Shown: in pieces, positions 32,318 through 44,810 of the stretch
Position numbering within the stretch: the stretch's first letter is position 1
How the letters are laid out: each line of letters begins with the position of its first letter
Assembly: GCF_000002595.2 (NCBI RefSeq)
Contig: NC_057008.1
Span: 2,815,848-2,879,847 of the forward strand
DNA: 64,000 nt
Reading direction: 5' to 3'
Source: Chlamydomonas reinhardtii
Lineage: Eukaryota; Chlorophyta; Chlorophyceae; Chlamydomonadales; Chlamydomonadaceae
Position numbers and translations under genes: made by a program
Notes under the pieces: model-generated
The model's database searches: none
Told to the model about the DNA's origin: nothing
Seen by the model: the letters and a program-made list of their open reading frames with translations, nothing else

Positions 32318-35300
32318 ATGGATGCCGGCGAGCCGTCGCCGACCAGGCGCGGTGACCAGGGCGACACAACCACATCGCCCGGCGAACCACCAAGCGCGCG
32401 GTCAGCTGCGCAGTCGAACCCATTGCCTACACCGTTTAGTGCTCCAAATAACGCGCCTTCAAGTGGAAAAGACAAGGAGCTGCACAAGCAGGACTCATTC
32501 GCAGCGCGAGTCCGCGCAGCACGCCGCGTGCCTACCCTACTCCGAGACAACAGCACCAGTATACCGGCGGCCCCGCCTGCGCTCTTCCGATGGTACGTCG
32601 CCTCGAGTATGTGCAAAATGTGGTAGTCACTCAGCGCTTAGGCGCGCTGTGTCACCTGGCTATGCAACCCGTTAGGCGCCCTTTGCTGCTGTGCGTGTGT
32701 GGATGGGGGCATGGGGCAGTCATCAGAAGAGGGACCATTACCAGTGCCCTCTGGCATTCCGGTTCTGCCTGCCCGCCCAAACGTGTGAACGATCTCAAGA
32801 ATCTCAACCCTGTGTGTGGCTGCATGCCAAAAAACCAAAAATAACACGCAGGGAGACACGTGGCCACTTCTGGTCGGAGCTAGAGAAGTCGCCGATGGAT
32901 GGGAACAGGGCGGATGGGTCTTCCGTGCACCGCTTTGGCCAGGCGGCGTCGATGTGGTGCCGGGCTGCCAGCGTTTCTGTCAAGGCGAGTCACGCCGATA
33001 AGATCGTATGAAAGCGCGCAGAGATTTGAGGAGCTGGACTAGCTTTGAGGCCATGCGCAGTTGATGCTGTGAGTTCCTAGAATCCTGACACGCACTCCAT
33101 AAGTAACAGTGTGCCATCTCCCCAATCGTGGCGGCCCCTGCCGCAGAACGTGTGGGCGGTCGTGCGGCGCAAGCCCAGCATTCTGTTGTGGCCGCTGCTG
33201 CTGCTCGCGGTGCTGCTCGCTGCGGGCATCGTGGGCGTGACGCTGAGTGCCAACGATTACGAGACGAGCAGCCAGGTGCGGGTGCGGCGGCGGCATGGCT
33301 GTGACCGCAGCCGCTGTGAACATGCACGTGAACATGGGTGCTTTCGGGGTGGTTCCTCGCGCTCTATCTGTCGACAGCAATCAGGCCCTCGGTGCAGTAT
33401 GGACTGCTATCTTCATTTGACAACATTACGGAATGTCCTCGCCTACCTGGCCTCCCTGCCAACCCCCAGGATGACGCAATGATCGCGGGCGCCAAGGCCG
33501 TGAACGCGCTACAGCTGGTGGTGGAGCGGGCGCTACAGCCGCTGCGGGCTGCTGAGGTGGTGGTGCAGCTACAGCCGGCCATGGCGGTGCTGGGGCCGTC
33601 GCTGCAGCGCATCTCGACACGACCCCTGGACCAGGCGCGTGTGTAGTGCGTGTGCAAAAGATCACAAAGGAACAGAGAGCACAGTGTGTGTCCGTAGTGC
33701 GTCTGTGCGTGCATATGATGTGTTGCTCCCGGCTTCTGGCAAGCAAGCCATGGCACTGTGTTATCATGCCATGCTCACGACCTGTTCGATTCCATGAGCA
33801 CCTCACACTCTCACAGATATCGCTTGAAATATAGCATGCACACGCCTTCCTTGCTGTGCTTACCGTATTGTGCCTTGTGCTGACCCCCGCGGCCCACGCC
33901 AGGCGCCACCGGTGATCTCGTCCCTGTTCCTGAGCCCATTCGGCCTGGTGCGGGCCAGCGTGACGCCGCGGTATGAGAGCCCCGCGACCGCCGCTGTCGT
34001 GACGCCGCCCTTGGGCACCCTGCTGATGCCGGGAGAGCCGCTGCGCCTTGGGCAGCTGCAGGTGAGGGAGTGGGGCTTAACTCTGAACCAGTCCTGTAAG
34101 GAAACAGTCGCGCTGCAAGGAGAAACTGCAGCCGAGGGAGTGGGGGAAGTGCCAGTGCTGGCCGTTGCTGATGAGGAGCTAGCAAGTTAGGCACGTTTTA
34201 CCGGGGCTGTCTTATCGCAGGTGAGGCAGGGCCGAGATTGCCATTGGGACCAGGCCGTCATTGATTGAGGCTACCACTTGGCAGTTGACACACCTTACCA
34301 CTTGTACTACATTGCCCGACCCGGCCCTAAACGTGCATTGCTGTCCGTGTGTGTTTTCTTTGTTCCGCTCAGGACATCATGCTGCGGGTGCCCGACTGGC
34401 TGCCGCCGGGAAGCCGCGTCAGCAGCGGCCCCGCCACCGCCACCACCACCACCGGCACGACCGGCGGCGGCGCCAAGGCGGCTGCCACGTCGGCACTGCT
34501 GGTCGTACACAAGCCCGTCCTCATCATCAACGCCCGGCCCACCGACGCGTGGAACAACAGCAGTCCGTGCGGCTCACTGCCACCCCCGACAACAGGCCCC
34601 GATACCGACTCCAACGCCCTCACCAGCAACCCCAGCGTTGCGGGCGGGCACTGCCTCTTCCTGCCCAGCAACACGAGCGCTACCGCCGGAGCCACGCCGG
34701 CTGCTACAGCCGCAGCGGACGGCAGTAGCAGCGGGGGCGGCGGCGTGGCGGTGAATGGCACGCGGCTGTGGGGTTTCGTGTCGGGGCTGGTGCGAGTGGA
34801 GGACCTGGTGCAACAGCCGGCGGCGGGGCTGCAGCAGCTGCGTTCACTCGGCTATCTGTGGAGGTGGGTGCGATGGAGTTGGACTGTGGAGTGTGTTCGG
34901 AGCGAAAGAGCGGGGAAGGGGGCTGGGGTTGTAGATAACAGCCCAAACTAAACCGAAGCCAATGCAGTAGAGCGAGGGGGTACCGGCAGCGGGGGTAGGG
35001 GGGAAGGGGGCCACTGCCGGCTAGGGTTTGAATGGGGGTTCAGCGCCCGCAGAGTCGGCGGCAGGCCAGGCCTCCATAAACCCGTTGCGACCGACCTTCG
35101 GGCCCACCATGCAGCTGGTCACCATCAAGTGCCCTGCCGATCCTGCCGCAGGCTGACCATCCGCGCGGCGCCGCTGCCGGGCGCCGCCGCGCCAGTGGCG
35201 GCCACAGTCACGTGCGACACGCCGCCATCTGACGGCAGCCCTGTATTGCCGGTGGTGGTGTTGGACGCAGAGTGGCAGTTGGAGCTGGAGAAGAAGGGAG

Positions 35301-37763
35301 GTGCGTCGTTGAGTGGGGCTGTGTGCGTCATTGATTGAGGCTGGGTGCATCGTTAATTGAGGCCGGTGCGTCATTGATTGAGGCCGGGACATGTACAGTT
35401 CATGAGCGCAAGATAGAAAGATGGATAATGACAACACGCACCCACCCGAAACGCAAAGCCTGTGGACGTGCCTGTCCCCGGGCCCATCCCACATCCCAAC
35501 CTTGCACTGTAACGGTCCGTCCATAGCACGCCCGCTTCGCGCCCCCAATGACCCGCACCCAGTCCTACCCCTACCCCTCCCACGCACCCCCGTGTATGCC
35601 CATCTGCAATGCCGCCTCTCCTACTGCTGTGCCTGGCTACAACTTCTTCACTTCCTTATCACTAACAATAAATGTACTTATGTACCCCCTCTCCCTCCGG
35701 CAGGCCACCGGCCGTCCTGGGAGGCGCCCCTGCTTGCGGTGGTGGTGCTTGCGAGTCTGGCCCTGAGCGCGCTGCTGCTGGCGGCGCTGGTCATCCAGCA
35801 GCGCCACCTCATCCTGCTGGAGGCCATGCTGCCCAAGAAGGTGCGTGGAAGCTGGTGAGGAGCTGCGGGTTAAATGTCAATTATGTCATCCACGCCGCCA
35901 ACCTACCTCTCACCACGTGCCCAGCCCCCACCCCACCGGGCACGGTGTCATTCGTATGCCCCGCGGCACCACATCGTCGTCACTCATGCATGCACAGGTC
36001 ATCAAGCTGCTGGGCACCGGGCGGCCCTTCTACCAGCACTACGAGGGCGTGACGGTGAGTGAGGGAGGGAGGGCGCACACGCGTGGCACGCACACGTCCC
36101 GTGCCGTGCCGTGGCCTGCCATGCCGTGCCGGGCAGAGGCTGAGGGCGCTGCTGCTGGATACTTTCAGTAGCCATGCGTCATCGAGCACGCACACACACG
36201 CACACACACGCACACACACGCACACACACACGGCTTTGTTTCGTTTGTTTTTTTGTTTAACACACATACAAACACGTGCACACACACACACACTTTCCCC
36301 TCCTCCTCCCCCATCCACCTACCCACCTGCCCATCCAACCCCCCAACCCTGTCCTGGCTCGTGGGTGTAACCCCTCCCCTCTCCCCGCCCCCGGCCCCCA
36401 CCCGGCTGCCTCAGGTGCTGTACGCCGACATCATCCGCTACTCCAACGCGCCCGCCGGCATGCCGCCCCAGGAGGTGGTGTCGCTGCTGAACGACGTGCA
36501 CAACATGTACGACAGCCTGCTGGACAAACACGGCCTCATCAAGATCCGCCGGAGCGGTGAGCAGGCACTGAAGGCGGGGAGGGCGGGGAGGCGGGCACGG
36601 GGGTGGGCGTGCCGGAAGCCGGCGGGGGAAGTAAGGGATGCGGAAGCCGGCGGCTGCGGGACGGCGACGGTGAAAGAGAATCACCGGTATTTGTGCCGCG
36701 ATGTGTTGGGCCATGCATAGGGGAATGCTTCGCCACGCATCGCTCTATCCGAAACCCTCCCACCTCCCTTGTATCCTCCACACCCGCACTCACCCACACC
36801 GCTCCACACGCAGGCGAGGCGTTTCTGGGCGTGGGCGGCTGTCCCACCGCCGAGGACCCGGTGAGGGCGGCGCTGCGGGCGGCGCTGTGTGCGCGCGAGA
36901 TGGTGCTGGCCACTGCCGCGTTCCGCAGCAGCGCCGGACAGCGAGTGCAGATCCGCCTGGGGCTGCACTCGGGTGCGTGCGTGCTGACGCGTCTGGGTTG
37001 GGGGCGTGGGGCGTCCGGGTTGGGGGCGTGGGGCGCCCGGGTTGGGGGCGGGGCAGGGGGTGGGGCGGGATGGGGAGGTAGGTTGGGTTGGGTCGGGCGT
37101 GGACTGGGCATAGGGCGGGGGCGGGGGCGGGGGCGGGGGCGGGGGCGGGGGCGGGGGCGGGGGCGGGGGCGGGGGCGGGGGCGGGGGCGCGCGGGGGTGG
37201 GGGCGGGGGCGGGGGCGGGGGCGGGGGCGGGGACTGGGGCGGGGGCGCGGCCGAGGGCGGGGGCGAGGGCGGGGGCATGGGCGGTTAGTGTCGAACGGGA
37301 GTTGAGGGCGTGCGCTGCTGGATCGTGAGCGCCTGCCCTGTATTGTGGTAGTTGTACATCTAGGTGTCGCAGCACCCCCGGAACCCCTGGAATGAACCCC
37401 TGGAACCCCTGGAATGAACCCCGTGAACCCCTGGAACTCCTGAACGCCTGGAACCCTTGGCAGTTCCTGACAATTATGCCTCGCTGTGTGTAGGCCCGGT
37501 GGTTGCCGCGGTGGTGGGCACACACATGCCGCGCTTCTCCCTGTTCGGTGAGTGGCGGGCAATCAATGGCTTCTCACAACCCGGAACCCGTTGCTGCACA
37601 CTACACGCTTTACGAACAGCCCCAACGGCAACTTGTCCTTTCCCTGTCGCGCCCGTCTTCCCTTCAGCCTAACGTTTACTGCTGCGGCCCATGTCAGTGC
37701 CAATACCGTACGCACGGTGTTCCCCTAACCCTTGCTGGTGCTTTCCTTAACAAACACACTTGC

Positions 37764-37802
<39 letters not shown>

Positions 37803-39664
37803 ACCCCCCCCCCCCCACACACACACACACACATGCACACAGGCGACACCATCGACATCTCCCACTTCATGGAGGCCACGTCCTCCGTCATGCGTGTGCA
37901 CGTCAGCGACACCACAGCCGAGCTGCTCACCATTGCGGGTGCGTGCCGCGGCGTGTCGTCGGTGCGTGTCAGTGCGTTCCCGGGCGTGTTGATGCGTTTC
38001 TGTACGTCCCGACCACTCTCTCACCCTCTCCTCCCCTCGCTAGCTCCCGGCTGCACTCCTGTCTCCCTCGCTCGCTCCCTTCCTCACCCCTCCCTGCCTG
38101 CCTGCCTCCCTCCTGCCCACCCTCCCCCCTCCTGCCACTGCCCCCCACACACCCCGCAGACGACCCCCTTGTGTCTCTTCAGCCGAGAGGCGTCATCGAC
38201 GTCAGGGGCCGCGGCGCCATCACCACATCCTGGCTGCGACTGGACCTGCTCTCCAGCGTCACCAGCCTCGGCCCCTCGCGCCAGCTCACCATGGCAGGCG
38301 ACCGCGGCGGCAGCCGCGCCTCCGCCCAGCCCTCGCTTCAGGCGCCCTGGGCGGACGGCGACGGCGGGGAGCGAGACAGTGGGGTGGGGACAGCCGCTGG
38401 CGGGGCCGCGGCGAGCAGGGCGTCGGCGGGAGGAGGCGCCGCCGACGGCCGCGCGAGCGCTGGCGACGCACTGGCGCTGCTGGCAGCGGCTGGCGCCAGC
38501 CGCGGCGGAAGCCAGCAGCAGGGGCCGGCGGGTGGCGTCAATGCGCACGGCAGCGGGGGTGGCGCGGGCGGCGGCAGGGGCGGCGGAGGCGGGGGCGATG
38601 GCAGTGTGCGAGGCGGGCGGGCAGGCGGGCCGCGGGAGGCGCCGTCAGACATCGCCTGTGCCGCGGACCTCGCTGTGGCCGCGGCCATGGGCGTGCGGGG
38701 CGCGCCGCTGGTGCGCAAGCTGTCGCAGACGGGCCTGACGCAGACGCGCCGCGCGCTGCCGGACCGGCGGCAGCGTGAGGGTGTGGCGGCGGCGGCCGCG
38801 GCGGCGGTGGAGCGCTCGATGCTGGGCAGCTTCACGCTGCGGCTGGAGGAGGTCACTGTGGGCGCCTTCCGGAGCCTGCTGGCCGCGCCGCTGCCGCCGC
38901 CGGTGCTGGTGCGCGGCGCGGACGATGACGGTGACGAGGAGGAGGCGGTGGGCATTGGGGGCGTGGGAGGAACGGGAGGAGGAGGAGGAGGGGTTGGAGG
39001 CGGTCGATATGACCTGCGGGACGTGACCGGCTGGATGAGCGCCCCCAAGCCCCCACGGAAATGGCGGCGGCCGCCGCCGCCGGGGCAGGAGGAGCAGGGG
39101 GACCAGCCCAAGCAGGAGGTGGTGGTGGCGGCGCTAGCAGAGAAAGTGGCCGCGCCGCCAGCAGCAGCGGCGGCGGTGGCTGTAGCAACATCTGGCGGTG
39201 GTGCCGCTGCGGAGATGCCAGATGCCGCGGCCTCAGCAGTCACCCTTGAAGTGCCAACGGATGCAGCTGCAGCGGCTGTAGGTCCTGGCGACAAGGACAC
39301 ACCGGCGCATCTGGCGACGGTGGTCTCGGACACTGCCTCCTCCTCGCTCGGTGTGCCGACGGGGGCGGCGGGGGACATGGCTGGCGGCAGTCGCAGTAGC
39401 AGTAGCCGCCGCCGCCACGTGGTAGATGCAGAGCCCACAGCCAACTGCCCAATTTGCGACGAGCCTGCCGCCACTGACACCAGCCGCTGGGGCAGCAGCG
39501 GCAGTAGCAGCATGAGCAGGCGCGAGGCGGCGGCAGGTGTGCAGGCGGCTGTAGCTGTCGGCGGCAGCAGCATTGACGGCGAGCACGGCGTTGCAAAGCG
39601 AGCGCAGCAACAGCCGCACCGCATACCGGCGCCTGTTGCGGGCGGGGAGATTGAGGAGGCATAG
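32318..39664 (+). CDS. Two-TM class III adenylate/guanylate cyclase-like protein
   Basis: Fourteen exons: 32318-32592, 32852-33005, 33147-33275, 33398-33634 (uncertain), 33903-34061, 34373-34863, 35152-35300, 35704-35840, 35998-36054, 36415-36556, 36814-36972, 37494-37547, 37843-37938, 38160-39664; about 1,247 aa. TM1 is near 154-177, an extracytoplasmic sensor-like region spans about 178-538, and TM2 is near 539-562, followed by the juxtamembrane LLEAMLPKKVIKLLG typical of algal CYG receptors. The cyclase domain starts VLYADIIRYS (first metal Asp, 601) and contains IRLGLHSGPVVAAVVGTHMP. The second metal Asp is Glu (SGEAF, 645), and the NxxSR motif reads LFGDTIDISHFME, so the transition-state Asn and Arg are Asp 719 and Phe 723. 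The 460-residue tail is Gly/Ala-rich. It may be inactive or act as a partner of another cyclase. Exon 4 borders lack good canonical sites. Confidence 0.75.
36186..36240 (+). repeat. CACACACG-type microsatellite in a cyclase intron
   Basis: Several 10-mer CGCACACACA units in the intron between exons 9 and 10; a second short CA tract lies at 36,278-36,293. Confidence 0.85.
37105..37280 (+). repeat. GGGGGC hexanucleotide repeat in a cyclase intron
   Basis: More than twenty GGGGGC units, most of them perfect, on the sense strand of the intron between exons 11 and 12. Such G-runs can fold into G-quadruplexes. Confidence 0.95.
37372..37462 (+). repeat. GGAACCCCTGGAATGA minisatellite
   Basis: About six degenerate copies in the same intron, directly before the exon 12 acceptor. 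Confidence 0.85.
37760..37842 (+). repeat. (AC)n and poly-C tract before exon 13
   Basis: A CA tract, ten or more C, and another CA tract end in the CACACAG acceptor of exon 13. Confidence 0.9.
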
Positions 39665-40216
39665 CACGGGGGTTACGGATGAAGCAGCGAAACACACGCA
39701 CACGCACGGGACGTCGCCGTGACGCGTTGAGGGTGCCTGTACAAACCGACCCCGGGTATGTCCGGGGGATGAGGTAGACGCTTGCGGCCTCGGACTAGAG
39801 ACGCGTGGCGTGGGCGCAGCCCACTCTTCCCTTGCGAAGGGAAACCACCTTCTCCTGCTGTTGATGCACCCTGCAAGCTTACTACTTGGGAGACACCAGG
39901 GAGGTTGGATGGATGGTGTTTGCTGGAAATGAGCGTGTGTGAGGGCGAGGCGCATGGAGCATGCATGTATGTTTTGTGGCTAGCATGCATATTTGCATTC
40001 GCTCATCCGCCGTGCGACTAGTGCGAGCACGCCAGGGCGACAGTGGGCGCGGGCGGGCGGTGATTCTCCTGTACGTGCAGCGTGCACTTGTGTGCCGTAT
40101 GGAGGGAGCGGGCCTAGGGAGGATAGCGAGAGGACGGCGAGGCGTGGGGGCGGCGAGGACGGAGAAGGCGAGGGTGTGTTACATGCCAAGCAAGGCCCCT
40201 CAGAGCCGTGTAAGGT

Positions 40217-40232
40217 GGTGTTGAGAAACACC
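40217..40232 (-). terminator. Histone-type 3' hairpin of gene B (right)
   Basis: Minus strand GGTGTT-TCTC-AACACC, 63 bp after the stop; same sequence and loop as the left copy. Minus-strand TGTAA at 40,180-40,184. Confidence 0.65.
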
Positions 40233-40295
40233 GGGTTTTGATTGAATGGGAGGCCCGCACGTCCGCACACGCTCGTGTCGCTTTTGCGTGTCCAT

Positions 40296-41057
40296 TCAGC
40301 AGGGTCGCAGCCGCAGCACCGACTGCGTGGCACCCCCGGCCGCCGCATTTATGAAGCCCGTGGCCCGCAGGCTGTAGAACTGGCTCCTGATCTCGGCAGC
40401 GTTAGCCAGCGCAGTCCAGCCTTTCACACACTCGGTGATCTTGGCGCATATCTCCATGCCGCCCGCAGCGGCAAACTGCTTGCGCAGGTCAATGCCAATC
40501 TCAATCTGCCGGCGCCAGTGCGAGGCGATCACAGTCTCGTTGTCGCACAGGGCAATGCACTCGGCGGCCTGCTCGATGAGGTCGAGGCCGAGGGTGCCGA
40601 CGTACGTGGTGGTCTCCTTCGTGTCCTCGTCCGTGACGGACATGGCGAGGGAGCAGGCTTGGCGGTCGAGGGAGGTGAGGGGCGTGAAGGGCACCAGGGC
40701 CGTGGCGAGGGAGGAGGTAGACGAGGAGTCGGAGGTGGGGCAGTCGGAGGTGGGGGCGGGCTTGTCGAAGGTCTCGGTGGTGGGCACCGGCACGGCCTCG
40801 GCGAGGGCGGAGTGACTCTTGCCGGGCATCGCCTCAGCCGACTCGCTGACATGCTCCGCGCCCATATCGCTAATGCGCATGTCCTGGCGGCCCAGGGTCG
40901 GCACCGACTTCGAGGCCGGCATGGCCTTGAGCAGCATCGCCAGGGCGGACCACGCGCCGACCATCAGGGCAGTGGGCACAATCATCAAGATGCAAAAGAT
41001 GAGGAAACAGGGCAGCGCGAAGGCGCCCACAGCGACGCGAGCAATTGTAAGGGCCAT
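40296..41057 (-). CDS. Gene B, right copy
   Basis: Single intact exon of 253 aa starting MALTIARVAV, about 96% identical to the left copy. Differences include a short in/del around the Pro-rich linker (AEAVPVPTTETFDKPAP) and a few substitutions such as CDNETV and GFINAAAGG. Membrane segment, linker, C-terminal domain, TATA-like box (TATTTATCG on the + strand, 41,172-41,180) and hairpin are all kept. That the frame stayed open in both copies suggests recent duplication, gene conversion or selection. Confidence 0.75.
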   Translation of the reverse strand: MALTIARVAVGAFALPCFLIFCILMIVPTALMVGAWSALAMLLKAMPASKSVPTLGRQDMRISDMGAEHVSESAEAMPGKSHSALAEAVPVPTTETFDKPAPTSDCPTSDSSSTSSLATALVPFTPLTSLDRQACSLAMSVTDEDTKETTTYVGTLGLDLIEQAAECIALCDNETVIASHWRRQIEIGIDLRKQFAAAGGMEICAKITECVKGWTALANAAEIRSQFYSLRATGFINAAAGGATQSVLRLRPC

Positions 41058-41879
41058 GGTCGCAGAAGTAGTGCGAGGCACAGGACTTAAGACGCTTGCA
41101 GGAGGAGAATAAGTGCTGGTAGAAGGCGTATACACTGCTGAAGTGTTGTTTGACCTGGAAAAGACGACCGCTATTTATCGCGATGGCGCGCGGCGACTGG
41201 CCAGTCTGAGCCCCGTACTGGTCAGCGGAATTTCCTTAGACTGGTCAAACTCTCGTCGCGGCTCACCTGTGCCAACCACCGGCTGTCAGTTAGCCCTATC
41301 GTTGACCAGGACTTCCAGAAATTGCACCGGGCAACGAAAAGGGCACTCCCAGCTCGCTTTGTTCAGCGCGCACGCCACTGTAGCTTATCCATCCATATTT
41401 ACTAGCTCTGAATCATGCGATGTCCAAGCCTGTGGTGCCAGGAACGCTCTGCCATTGAGGCTGAGAGCGCTGACCTCGCTGGCGGGCGAAACTGGCATGG
41501 CGGCCTCAATTCTGCCAATAATGCAATGATTATAATAGCCTGGCAGCTGGGTGACAGTGGGTACTTGCGTTCCGAACTGGGCATGCCGAGAGCAATTGGT
41601 GCTGGACTACTGAGGCGCGCCGCGCAACGACGACCTACCTGCCTTGTGCGTTGCGACCCTGCTACTGGGAATGCACTGGTTAGCATCTGTAGTCAACGGT
41701 GGTGGCGCGACTGCAAGCTCCCGCCGCTGACCCAAGCCGACTGCTGCTCGCTGCGGACCTGACGAGGCGGATGCAAGGCAGGGGGGATGTGAGGGTTGCA
41801 GTCAAGGACGGTGCGCCTGCCTTAGTTTGAGCGTATTCCGTGCCCTGCTGTTGTCCGGAGGGGAGATAGAAGGGGGAGG

Positions 41880-42700
41880 GGCTGAGCAGGGTGGGTTGAA
41901 CGGGGCGCGTGGGGCACCCCGCGCCGCCCTGGGCACGGGGTGGGGAGGGGGGTGGCGGGGGGCGGGGGCGGCAGGTCGGGGCCGGGCCGGGCTGGGAAGG
42001 GTGGGGCAGGACGGGGCAGCGTTGCTGGAAAGGGCGGGGAAGGGTGAAGCACAACAAAAGAGAGGCCTGGAGGCCAGGGCAGGGAGCCTTGACCGGCCCT
42101 TGCTTGCCGCGTCTGCGTGCAACCATGCCAGGGGAGCGAGGTCTTAATCCACACGCATACGGGCACATGTATGCCCCGCTGCACACACTCGGCCCCTATG
42201 CACGAGTACCTGACTCGCTGCAAGCATCAGATATCAAAAACTGGACGTGAGGCGGTCAAAGGATGGGCCATCCAAGGCCAGGTGCACCTACATACAGGGC
42301 CTTTGGCCGCCGCACGACCAAGCAAGTGCACAACCGGTACTCGTTGCCGGACACTCGATCCTCATGCGACAGTCATGTTTAGGTACCAGGGCTGGCAATA
42401 ATGTGGCCTGGCCAGTATTGCAAATGCCGAAGTGCGTTGTAAACTTGTAGCCTTGTAGGCCAGAGGGGAAATGCATACAGCGGCCCCCTGCGCACGAATG
42501 AACACGATACTGCAATACAAGATGGGACAGACGGTCCGTCCGTCCAGTCACTCTCACGTACCGCATGGCAGCGGCGGCGCGCTACGGGCGCAAACAACAA
42601 TGCACGTCGCCACTTCCACATTGCGCTACTACAATTGTTGAGCAGGGAAAGAGGGAGAGGGGTATGGGGCAACCTGCGTCCCAGGAGTGCCGCAGGCCAG
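41880..42700. other. Right-arm-specific stretch
   Basis: Not matched in the left arm. Starts with a G-rich region (GGGGAGGGGGGTGGCGGG) and contains no convincing gene. Confidence 0.5.
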
Positions 42701-43984
42701 CGCAGGCCGCTGCTGGTTAGGCTGGGGGCGGGAGGCTGGGTCTGCTGGGGCACGGCACGCAAAACACGCACACAGCCCTGACAATTGACGTGGGGCCCAG
42801 ACCAGGCTCTGGGCTTACATGTGGTACATGCACAGAATATTATCCTAGGCGCGGGCCCGCGTGTGGAGTTGGCTTAGGCGTCACTCTGCGAACATTAGCT
42901 GTCGGAGCGCAATCGCTGGCCGTCGACTGTTTACGTCATTGTTTCTGCGTGTCCAATGTTTTTTGCGCATTGTATTTCACACAAACCGATGTTCCATAAT
43001 GTAGAACATGTCAGCCAAGAGCACGTCCAATTCCCTGTGAATCCAACTTGAAACGCCACAAACCTGCTTTCCGACACGCGCTGCTTGCGCTTGTGGCATA
43101 TCTAGCTTTCATAGATAAGGTGTTTAGGGGATGCGGCACCCGGCGCTGCGGCGCCGCGGCGCTGCGGTCTTGGCGATTAGGGTTCGGGGGGAGATCGGCC
43201 GGCTGCGGGGCGGAAGGCGCGTCCTGGCGTCAGAACATGGCTTGAGACCATGGCGTAGCGGCTTGTGGCCTGGAGACTGGTTGGGCAGCGCCGTAAGGTT
43301 CGGCCGACGTCCTGCCCAGCTTGTGGCGTTGCCTCGCGGCGGCCGTGAGCTCCTAGCGCTCTGGTCTCTCCGCCTCCTCCGCCGCCCGAGGACGTTGTCC
43401 AGCCCCCTGACTGTCCGGCTATGCTGTGCATGTGGGTGGCTAGGGGTGGGTTTGCGCGTGCTGGCAAGGGGTTGGTGATGGGCCAAGACGTGCCGAATCC
43501 CTGCTCAAAACCTGGGCTGAGGGGTGACAGGGCCACACGTGAAAGAGACCCCAAGTCCGTGAGGCGGGTAGGCCGGAAAGGACGTGAGCTCGCAATGCGC
43601 ATGCACAGGATGGTTACGGATACGGTATTGCACATGCAGGAGGTGGTTAAGGATACGGTACGGGGAAGCGCAGAGCGCTGGTGCATGTGGGGTGACAGGA
43701 GGGGCAAGGTATTCCCGCGTCCGAACCCGACTCAAACAAGACCCAGAACCAGAGCGCGGAGGAGGGGACTACGGGACGCACACCGGGAGCCAACGATGCG
43801 TGTGTGCACCAATGGAAGCATGGGCGAGGGCATGGTATACGTCCACGGCGCTTTTCCGAACCGCTGCCATGCTGCTATCGTCGAGCTCAAGTGCATCGGG
43901 AGTCATGATGGGGGGCCGGCACGACTGAGCCGCAATCAGTCCCATCACATAGGCGGTGGTTGCGATGCTGACCTTGCTCTGCCT

Positions 43985-44810
43985 CGTTGCCTCTCCCCGT
44001 GTGCAGGCCAAGCTGACCCGGGTGCGGCAGCTGTGGGAGCGCTGCGGCGGCTGGCTGGTGCTGGTGGAGCCGGGCAAACCCAAGGGCTTTGGAGACCTGG
44101 CGGTGGCGAGGGAGCTGCTGCTAGCGCTGGAGGTGGGGCCGGTGGGGGGTTGTAAATACCAGCCCAAACTAAACCAAAACCAACGAAAACTGGGGGGGAC
44201 TTCCCCGGCTTTATGATGTTGCCTTTGGGCCATTGGTCTGGGTTGTTGTGGGGTATGGTTGTGGGGTATGGCTGGTCCGTAAGGAAAGCTTCCCTGGCTC
44301 TTTGACCCACATGCCCGACGTGTGCTGCAGCAACCGGTATTACCTTGACATGTAGAGTTCTTGCCGATGTGGGAGCGCGTAACCCGACCAAGTGCAACGA
44401 CACGGGAAGCGCTCCAATGCCCTGCAACACTGTGAACATGCGCACTCACGGTGCCCTGTGTGTCGTGATATGTGCAGGAGTCGGGAATGGAATGGGCAGC
44501 GGCCTTGCAAGGGGCAAGCAGCGCTGCGCCTCGGGACCCCAGAGGAGGGGCAGGTGGACAGCGCGGTGGGCGTTGTGCCCGACGGCAACATCAGCAAGCC
44601 GGCGGGGTCGGTTGCGAGGCAGCACCGCCCATGCCTGGACGCCGCGCTGACCCAGATGGCCATGTCGCTGGTGCCCTTGGGCTCAGCCGCGCTGTTGGCG
44701 CCGGCCGCTGAGGCCCTGCGTGCGGTGCTGCTGCAGGCCAGTCGGCCGGGCACACATGCAGTGGACGGATCGGCCCCAGACAAGGGGAGCTTGACGTAAG
44801 CACTGAGCAG
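43985..44810 (+). pseudogene. Captured RSM22 exon fragments (right arm)
   Basis: 44,008-44,136 corresponds to RSM22 exon 10 (RQLWERCGGWLVLVEPGKPK), complete with its CAG acceptor and GTGGG donor context. 44,477-44,800 corresponds to the start of exon 14 (LDAALTQMAMSLVPLGSAAL). Same content and order as in the left arm. Confidence 0.8.

Noticed and set aside
38338-39624. 428-codon minus-strand frame over the last cyclase exon
   Set aside because: Shadow frame; the + strand exon joins in phase to the cyclase domain.
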